NCBI GenBank assembly: GCA_023460795.1
Contig: JAEWPC010000054.1
Location: 1-10,785 of the forward strand
Direction of reading: 5' to 3'
Origin: Bacillota bacterium
GTDB lineage: Bacteria; Bacillota; Bacilli; Paenibacillales; Paenibacillaceae
Length of the DNA: 10,785 nucleotides
A program made the translations under genes and the position numbers. The notes beneath the pieces are model-generated. The model did not search any database, was not told the DNA's origin, and saw only the letters and a list, made by a program, of their open reading frames with translations. Below are positions 6,423 to 10,785 of this stretch, piece by piece (position 1 is the stretch's first letter; each line of letters starts with the position of its first letter).

Positions 6423-6524
6423 TCAGGGTTTACTCAGCATTTCACCAAATCGTTCATCTAATGCGGCTTGCCGTACGAATTCAATATCGGCGAGGCGGTA
6501 TTCGCCGTTGGCAAATACCGCAAA
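6423..6524 (-). pseudogene. Possible decayed coding remnant (C-terminal fragment)
   Basis: Between an in-frame TAG (6527-6525) and TGA (6425-6423) the minus strand reads 33 codons with a protein-like mix, including YRLADIEFVRQAALDERFGE. There is no start codon or ribosome binding site. I do not recognise the family. It may be the tail of a lost gene or a chance reading in GC-rich DNA. It overlaps the hairpin at 6495-6521. Confidence 0.25.
6495..6521. other. Imperfect hairpin in the marR/permease intergenic region
   Basis: GCGGTATT (6495-6502) pairs with AATACCGC (6514-6521). After one mismatch, GCC and GGC extend the stem around a GTT loop. There is no T-run on either side, so it is not a standard terminator. 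It lies between the two divergent promoters; its role is unknown. Confidence 0.4.
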
Positions 6525-6561
6525 CTAATTTGAAAGCAGGCGGGATGCAAGGTCGCGCTTG

Positions 6562-6591
6562 TTGACGTTGAGAATTATTATCAAATACAAT
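6562..6591 (+). promoter_or_regulatory. Iron-regulated promoter with Fur box in the spacer
   Basis: TTGACG (6562-6567), 18 bases and TACAAT (6586-6591). The spacer holds TGAGAATTATTATCA (6569-6583), which matches the Bacillus 7-1-7 Fur box TGATAATnATTATCA at all but one position. Fur bound here would block the promoter when iron is plentiful. This fits the siderophore permease genes downstream. Confidence 0.8.
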
Positions 6592-6646
6592 GAAGAAACG
6601 AAATAGGGGCTCTTGAAGCATGACGCAATGAACAAAGGTGGCAGTT

Positions 6647-7711
6647 ATGGGGACGAATAGTCAGCAAGGCGCGGAAGTCGACGTTCGAACGACAGAAGCG
6701 ATGAACCGAATATACGCACGTCCTTGGACAGGGACGATGATCATCGTTGCCGGGCTGATTGCTCTGGTGATTGGGATCGCCATATGCGTCAATTACGGAT
6801 ATCAAGACATTAAGTTTTTTACGGTGTGGGAGGCCATCTTCCGATTCGATCCGGATTCGAGCGAACATCAGATCATCCATTCGTTGCGGCTTCCGAGGGT
6901 GCTGGGCGGAGCGATTATCGGTGCCGGCTTGTCGGTTGCCGGAGCGATCATGCAGGGGATGACCCGCAACCCGCTCGCCGATTCAAGCTTGCTCGGATTG
7001 ACGGCCGGCGCCGGCTTCGCCCTTGCGCTCGTCTTCGCGTTCTTCCAAGGAGTATCGTTCAATGTCCTCCTTCTTATTGCTTTTCTTGGCGCAGGTTTGG
7101 GTGCCCTGTTGGTGTTCGGTTTAAGCTCGATGGCGAGGGGCGGGATGACGCCCGTTCGGCTTGTCCTTGCCGGCGCAGCAGTCACGGCGTTGTTAACTGC
7201 GATAAGCGAAGGCATCGCGCTCTATTATCGCGTCGGCAAAGACTTGTCTTTCTGGTATGCGGGAGCGATCGCCGGCATACGGATGTCGCAGCTGCAGATC
7301 ATGTTCCCATGGGTAGCCGTTGCGCTGCTCGGATCGATCGCGCTCTCCCGTTCGATTACGTTACTAAGCCTGGGTGAAGACGTCGCGCGCGGGTTGGGGC
7401 TTCGAACGGGCCGCGTCAAGCTGGCAGGTCTCGCGATCGTCCTCGTGTTGGCAGGATCGGCCGTCGCCGTTGCCGGCGCGATCGGGTTCGTCGGTCTGTT
7501 GATTCCTCACGTTACGCGCAAGCTGGTCGGCGTCGATTATCGCTGGATCATTCCTTGCTCTGCCGTGCTTGGAGCGCTGCTCGTCATGGTCGCCGACTTG
7601 GCGGCGAGGATGATCAATCCGGGCTCCGAAGTGCCGGTCGCCGCGCTGATCGCGATTATCGGTGTTCCTTTCTTCCTCTACTTGGCTCGCAAGGAGGAAA
7701 GATCGCTATGA
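6647..7711 (+). CDS. FecCD-type iron-siderophore ABC transporter permease (first subunit)
   Basis: 354 residues from ATG at 6647, chosen because AAGGTGG (6635-6641) is 5 bases upstream; a GTG at 6638 lies inside that site. It is an integral membrane protein of the BtuC/FecCD family, about ten helices. It carries RLPR (81-84) and GAGLSVAGAIMQGMTRNPLA (92-111), then LGLTAGAGF, the family core. The later GEDVARGLGL stretch and the AIGFVGLLIPHVTRKLVG segment form the coupling region that meets the ATPase. It pairs with the next gene as a heterodimer channel for ferric siderophore, similar in kind to FeuB/FeuC or YfiZ/YfhA of B. subtilis. The substrate is unknown; the Fur box supports iron. Confidence 0.93.
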   Translation: MGTNSQQGAEVDVRTTEAMNRIYARPWTGTMIIVAGLIALVIGIAICVNYGYQDIKFFTVWEAIFRFDPDSSEHQIIHSLRLPRVLGGAIIGAGLSVAGAIMQGMTRNPLADSSLLGLTAGAGFALALVFAFFQGVSFNVLLLIAFLGAGLGALLVFGLSSMARGGMTPVRLVLAGAAVTALLTAISEGIALYYRVGKDLSFWYAGAIAGIRMSQLQIMFPWVAVALLGSIALSRSITLLSLGEDVARGLGLRTGRVKLAGLAIVLVLAGSAVAVAGAIGFVGLLIPHVTRKLVGVDYRWIIPCSAVLGALLVMVADLAARMINPGSEVPVAALIAIIGVPFFLYLARKEERSL

Positions 7712-8742
7712 TTCAAGATACATACGTCCTATCGGATTCTCAGAAGCGCGAACGCAGACGGCTCGCGATCATGTTTACGATCCTCGCCGTTCTTATCGTC
7801 GCCCTTTTCCTGGTCAGTATGAACACGGGGGCTATTCGGCTCACTCCGTTAGAGGTGCTGCGCACGTTGTTCGGCGGGGGAACGAGCGATCAGGATCTGA
7901 TCTTATTTACTTTCCGGTTGCCGCGCATCGTGTTATCGGTATTGGTCGGAGCGGGACTCGGCGTAGCCGGGTGCGTCCTGCAGGCGATCACCCGCAATGC
8001 GCTGGCGGAGCCAGGCATTATCGGCATTAACGCCGGAGCGGGGTTGTTCGTGCTCGTGTTCACGGCCTTCTACGCTTCGCCTGCCGCATCGCCGGTATAC
8101 TTGCTTCCGCTCCTTGCATGGGCGGGTGCAGGCATATCCGCGGTGATCGTATTTAGTCTATCCTATCGCAAGCATCGAGGTTTCTCGTCAACGCGGTTGC
8201 TGCTTAACGGCATCTCGATCACGGCGGGGATCAGCTCGGTGACGATCGTCATTACGCAGCGTATCGATGCGGAGCAGTATCAGTTCTATGCGCGGTGGAT
8301 ATCGGGGACGATCTCGGGGCAAGATTGGAAGTTCGTGCTGGCCGTGTTGCCTTTCTTAGCGGTATTAATCCCTTATGTCATGTATAAATCCAGAACGATT
8401 AACGTTCTTAACCTCGGTCAGACGATGGCCGTCGGCCTCGGCGCGCGCGTGACGAGGGAACAGGCCGGTTTGCTGGCAGCCGCGATCGGACTCGCCGGAG
8501 CGTGCGTCTCGGTCAGCGGCAGCATCGGCTTCGTCGGCCTGATCGGGCCGCATCTCGCCCGCCGGTTGGTCGGAACGAAGCATCAGGTGCTTATACCGGC
8601 TTCGGCGTTGGTGGGGGGATTGCTCGTTATCGCAGCGGATACGATAAGCAGGATGTGGTTGCAGGATACGCCGACCGGCGTTATCGTTGCCGTCGTCGGC
8701 GCGCCGTATTTTCTATACTTAATGATCCGGTCGAAAATGTAG
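7708..8742 (+). CDS. FecCD-type iron-siderophore ABC transporter permease (second subunit)
   Basis: 344 residues from ATG at 7708, with AAGGAGG at 7691-7697. The start overlaps the previous gene's stop as ATGA, so translation is coupled. It carries RLPR (70-73), GAGLGVAGCVLQAITRNALA (81-100), INAGAGL, and near the end SIGFVGLIGPHLARRLVG with the GLGARVTREQAG coupling stretch before it. The frame is open upstream to 7555, but that part lies within the first permease and has no ribosome binding site. No ATPase or binding-protein gene follows; the next gene is convergent. In B. subtilis the Feu and YfiYZ-YfhA permeases share the ATPase YusV encoded elsewhere, and a similar arrangement is likely here. 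I see no good terminator in the 58 bases to the next gene, only a small CGCC/GGCG stem. Confidence 0.93.
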   Translation: MIQDTYVLSDSQKRERRRLAIMFTILAVLIVALFLVSMNTGAIRLTPLEVLRTLFGGGTSDQDLILFTFRLPRIVLSVLVGAGLGVAGCVLQAITRNALAEPGIIGINAGAGLFVLVFTAFYASPAASPVYLLPLLAWAGAGISAVIVFSLSYRKHRGFSSTRLLLNGISITAGISSVTIVITQRIDAEQYQFYARWISGTISGQDWKFVLAVLPFLAVLIPYVMYKSRTINVLNLGQTMAVGLGARVTREQAGLLAAAIGLAGACVSVSGSIGFVGLIGPHLARRLVGTKHQVLIPASALVGGLLVIAADTISRMWLQDTPTGVIVAVVGAPYFLYLMIRSKM

Positions 8743-8800
8743 TTGAGGCGCCGAGTAGGCGTTACCCGTGTGCCGCGCAATGCTTAACGATATTTCAAGT

Positions 8801-9640
8801 TCATCGGGTAGCATCCTTCTGAATGTATTCGAATTTAGCGTACTCCTCGGGCGTCCTGCCGATGATCGCTTTAAATTGCTTGATGAAATGAGCTTGATCA
8901 TAGAACCCAAGTTCCTGCGCTAGAGCGGCTCCGTCAATACGGCCGCCTTGCTCCAGAAGCATGGCCGCTTCTTGGAGGCGATAGCGCTGAATGATCCACT
9001 TCGGGCTTACGCCGACGTAGCGGCCGAACAGTCGTTGAAGCGATCTTGCCCCTATGCCGAATGACTCCGTGATCTGCTCGACTTTCGTAATCCTCCGGTC
9101 GTCGATAACGGCTTGCACGATCTTTCTGATGAACGCGACGCTCTCGTCGGGCTCGGGAAGGTACTCCAACAGAAAATTTTCCGCCAGCTTTGCCATCGAT
9201 TCGCCGTCATGCTGCTCGAAAATGTGCTTCTCAAGCGTTCGTGGGTCATATCCCAGCGCCTCGCGGATGCTTATCGTCCGGTCGGTGAGCTGCGAGACGG
9301 GTTGCGGACGCCATGGATAAAATCCGCCGGGATGAAACTTAACCCCGAGCGTTGCGCCGCGATTCCGAAGCGTGCGGGTGTAGGTTTGGCTGGGAACGCC
9401 GTAGACGCCGGAGAATACGGGCCGAGAGGCCTCCTGCTCGAACGTCAGGTGGACGCTCGGGTGGGAGAGCACGGTCTGCGGGTAGGGCGGCTGACCGGAC
9501 AAATCCCATCTGACGAACCAATAATGTTCGATGAACGGAGTTAGTTCCCGAGCCGGCTCGTAACATTGCAATGAAAAGCGGCTTAGACCCGCCTCGGCTT
9601 TGAGAACGCCTTTTACGGACGGGTTTGCTTTAGGTTCCAT
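8801..9640 (-). CDS. AraC-family regulator with DUF6597-like N-terminal domain
   Basis: 279 residues; ATG is preceded by GAAGGAGG with 7 bases between. Residues ~28-130 match the sensor-like domain common in this group: ELTPFIEHYWFVRWDL, then GATLGVKFHPGGFYPW (95-110) and QLTDRTISI. Residues ~175-268 are the double HTH: TKVEQITESFGIGARSLQRL, GVSPKWIIQRYRL, then GAALAQELGFYDQAHFIKQF and GRTPEEY. The regulated genes are not known. It is divergent from the SRPBCC gene (127 bases to its chosen TTG start) and convergent with the permeases, so the SRPBCC gene is the better candidate target. A 10-base palindrome ACCATATGGT lies at ~9705-9714 in the shared upstream region, as a possible site. Confidence 0.9.
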   Translation of the reverse strand: MEPKANPSVKGVLKAEAGLSRFSLQCYEPARELTPFIEHYWFVRWDLSGQPPYPQTVLSHPSVHLTFEQEASRPVFSGVYGVPSQTYTRTLRNRGATLGVKFHPGGFYPWRPQPVSQLTDRTISIREALGYDPRTLEKHIFEQHDGESMAKLAENFLLEYLPEPDESVAFIRKIVQAVIDDRRITKVEQITESFGIGARSLQRLFGRYVGVSPKWIIQRYRLQEAAMLLEQGGRIDGAALAQELGFYDQAHFIKQFKAIIGRTPEEYAKFEYIQKDATR

Positions 9641-9767
9641 TTCCCCGCCTCCTTCAATAGAGTCGCTGACGCGTTTTTACAATCGTTTCCACTGAATTCA
9701 TCTTACCATATGGTTAGCCGCTGAGTGGATGCGGTCACATGATCGATGAATGGAACGGGGGATCATA

Positions 9768-10220
9768 TTGGAGGATCTGAAGTATGTTATCTATGTCGGA
9801 GCCAGCCCGGAAAAGACGTGGCAGGCGTTCATCTCCCCGGAAGGGACGCGGGCGGTGCTGCACGGGTGCGTGCTGCGGTCGACTTTCGAAGTCGGGGCGC
9901 GGTACGAATACGTAGGTCCAGGCAAGGGCGGGCCGGAAACGGTTCACGTATACGGAGAGGTTCTAGCTTTCGAACCGTATCGGCTCATGAGCTACACGGA
10001 GCACGCAGGACCCGTGTACCGGGATAATCACGCGGAGCTTCGGACGCGGATTACGATGACGCTCGAGCCGATGGGCGATTGCACGAAGCTGACTCTCGTC
10101 AACGACGAATGGCCGGAAGGGCATCCTTCCTATGAAAGCTCGCGGATCAACTGGCCGATAACCCTTAGCAACTTCAAGACGTTCATCGAGACGGGGAAAC
10201 CGTTAAACTTCGGCTGGTAA
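9768..10220 (+). CDS. SRPBCC / AHSA1-domain protein
   Basis: 150 residues from TTG at 9768, or 156 from ATG at 9750. I prefer TTG because GGGGGA (9757-9762) is 5 bases upstream, whereas the ATG has no ribosome binding site, and the family usually begins close to DLKYVIYVGASPEKTWQAF. The START-like helix-grip fold is seen as VIYVGASPEKTWQAFISPEG, then FEVGARYEYVGPG, LAFEPYRLMSYTEH, TRITMTLEPMGDCTKLTLVND, and the last helix NFKTFIETG. Such proteins hold a hydrophobic ligand in a cavity; some act in stress or with Hsp90. No enzymatic residue can be claimed. A long hairpin follows the stop. Confidence 0.88.
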   Translation: MEDLKYVIYVGASPEKTWQAFISPEGTRAVLHGCVLRSTFEVGARYEYVGPGKGGPETVHVYGEVLAFEPYRLMSYTEHAGPVYRDNHAELRTRITMTLEPMGDCTKLTLVNDEWPEGHPSYESSRINWPITLSNFKTFIETGKPLNFGW

Positions 10221-10232
10221 GCGCGGATAGCG

Positions 10233-10265
10233 CAGAGGGGCTCCTCATCATGAGGAGCTCCTCTG
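10233..10265. terminator. Long hairpin after the SRPBCC gene, no T-tract
   Basis: CAGAGGGGCTCCTCA (10233-10247) pairs with TGAGGAGCTCCTCTG (10251-10265): 15 pairs with one G-T, around a TCA loop. It lies 12 bases past the stop codon. TACGTGCGGG follows, not a T-run, so it may act as a 3' stabiliser, or as an atypical terminator that separates the gene from the rRNA promoter. Confidence 0.6.
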
Positions 10266-10291
10266 TACGTGCGGGTGGGAAATTTTGTGCA

Positions 10292-10320
10292 TTGCAAGGA
10301 CTGTTGCCCCGGGTTATGAT
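10292..10320 (+). promoter_or_regulatory. rRNA operon promoter P1
   Basis: TTGCAA (10292-10297), a 17-base spacer and TATGAT (10315-10320), about 265 bases before the 16S gene. The bases after it, GTAACTCCTGCTTCGG, recur almost exactly after P2. Confidence 0.8.
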
Positions 10321-10397
10321 GTAACTCCTGCTTCGGAAGAAGAGGCGGGCGCGAGAGCGAATACGAAGGCAACGAGCGAAATGGTAAAAATTGATCG

Positions 10398-10426
10398 TTG
10401 CAATCGAGCGGCGAACGCGGTAAGAT
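10398..10426 (+). promoter_or_regulatory. rRNA operon promoter P2
   Basis: TTGCAA (10398-10403), a 17-base spacer and TAAGAT (10421-10426). GTAATTCCTGCTTCGG follows, with one change from the P1 version. Tandem P1-P2 promoters 106 bases apart are typical of Firmicute rRNA operons. A CTTCG-GTGAA-CGAAG hairpin starts just downstream. Confidence 0.8.
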
Positions 10427-10471
10427 GTAATTCCTGCTTCGGTGAACGAAGTACGGACGAGCAACACGGCT

Positions 10472-10481
10472 TGTTCTTTGA
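10472..10481 (+). promoter_or_regulatory. boxA antitermination element of the rRNA leader
   Basis: TGTTCTTTGA, followed by AAAACTGAAC, is the boxA-like sequence seen in Firmicute rRNA leaders, where NusB-NusE binds. The bacterial consensus is TGCTCTTTGA. Confidence 0.75.
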
Positions 10482-10517
10482 AAACTGAACATCGAGCGTA
10501 ATTTACGGTAATAAATC

Positions 10518-10566
10518 GTTCACTTCGGTGAACAAACCAGCTTTAACTGATTGAGCCGAAAGGCTC
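10518..10566 (+). other. 16S precursor leader with two tetraloop hairpins
   Basis: GTTCAC-TTCG-GTGAAC (10518-10533) and GAGCC-GAAA-GGCTC (10553-10566) are perfect stems with UUCG and GNRA loops, lying between boxA and the mature 16S end. They belong to the processed leader of the transcript; the RNase III partner strand would lie beyond the window, after the 16S gene. Confidence 0.6.
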
Positions 10567-10584
10567 TTCGATAAAAGGTTTTCT

Positions 10585-10785
10585 TTTATGGAGAGTTTGA
10601 TCCTGGCTCAGGACGAACGCTGGCGGCGTGCCTAATACATGCAAGTCGAGCGGATCTTGATTGCAGCTTGCTGCAATCTTGGTTAGCGGCGGACGGGTGA
10701 GTAACACGTAGGCAACCTGCCCACAAGACCGGGATAACATTCGGAAACGAATGCTAAGACCGGATACGCAAGCCTGGGGCATCTC
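10585..10785 (+). rRNA. 16S ribosomal RNA, 5' end (partial)
   Basis: The conserved start GAGAGTTTGATCCTGGCTCA is at 10591-10610, followed by GGACGAACGCTGGCGGCGTG, CCTAATACATGCAAGTCGAG and GCGGACGGGTGAGTAACACG. The mature end is placed a few bases before GAGAG by comparison with Bacillus. The V1 loop is a long stem (GATTGCAGC/GCTGCAATC). The V2 wording (AAGACCGGGATAACATTCGG) suggests Cohnella or Paenibacillus. The gene continues beyond the window. Confidence 0.98.

Noticed and set aside
7555..7707. Upstream extension of the second permease
   Set aside because: It lies within the first permease's coding end in another frame; AAGGAGG at 7691 and the ATGA overlap set the start at 7708.
10543..10782. 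Minus-strand open frame over the rRNA start
   Set aside because: It lies across 16S rRNA and its leader; open by chance.

Overview
The window looks like chromosomal DNA from a Gram-positive member of the Paenibacillaceae. I lean towards Cohnella or Paenibacillus, because the first ~200 bases of a 16S rRNA gene at the right edge have the wording I associate with that group. Strong AGGAGG-type ribosome binding sites, sigma-A promoters with 17-18 base spacers, a Bacillus-type Fur box, TTG starts and moderately high GC all fit. The genus is recalled from memory, not from a search.

Left part (1-2997): an AraC regulator with a GyrI-like ligand domain runs off the left edge on the minus strand. It is divergent from a cytoplasmic beta-lactamase-fold serine hydrolase. 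That gene converges, with overlapping stop codons, on a DinB/YfiT-type putative metal protein. A GNAT acetyltransferase follows, whose last residues are out of frame by one base.

Middle part (3018-4411): the most unusual stretch. Two arrays of ~51-base direct repeats flank a single AT-richer gene. The gene encodes a protein with a degenerate PD-(D/E)XK (VSR/DUF559-like) region and a probable winged helix. It has its own near-consensus promoter, followed at once by a strong intrinsic terminator inside the leader, so it may be attenuated.

Efflux module (4372-6404): a MarR regulator and a 14-TM DHA2-type MFS drug exporter form a minus-strand operon. A good promoter has a perfect 12-base palindrome on its start site, which suggests autorepression, and a strong terminator ends the operon. 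The region upstream holds what may be a decayed coding remnant and a hairpin.

Iron module (6562-8742): a promoter with a 14/15-match Fur box in its spacer drives two translationally coupled FecCD-type siderophore permeases. No binding protein or ATPase gene is next to them, so partners are presumably encoded elsewhere.

Right part (8801-10785): an AraC regulator with a DUF6597-like N-terminus is divergent from an SRPBCC/AHSA1 protein. A long hairpin follows, then tandem ribosomal promoters P1 and P2, boxA, leader hairpins and the 5' end of the 16S gene, so the window ends at the start of an rRNA operon.
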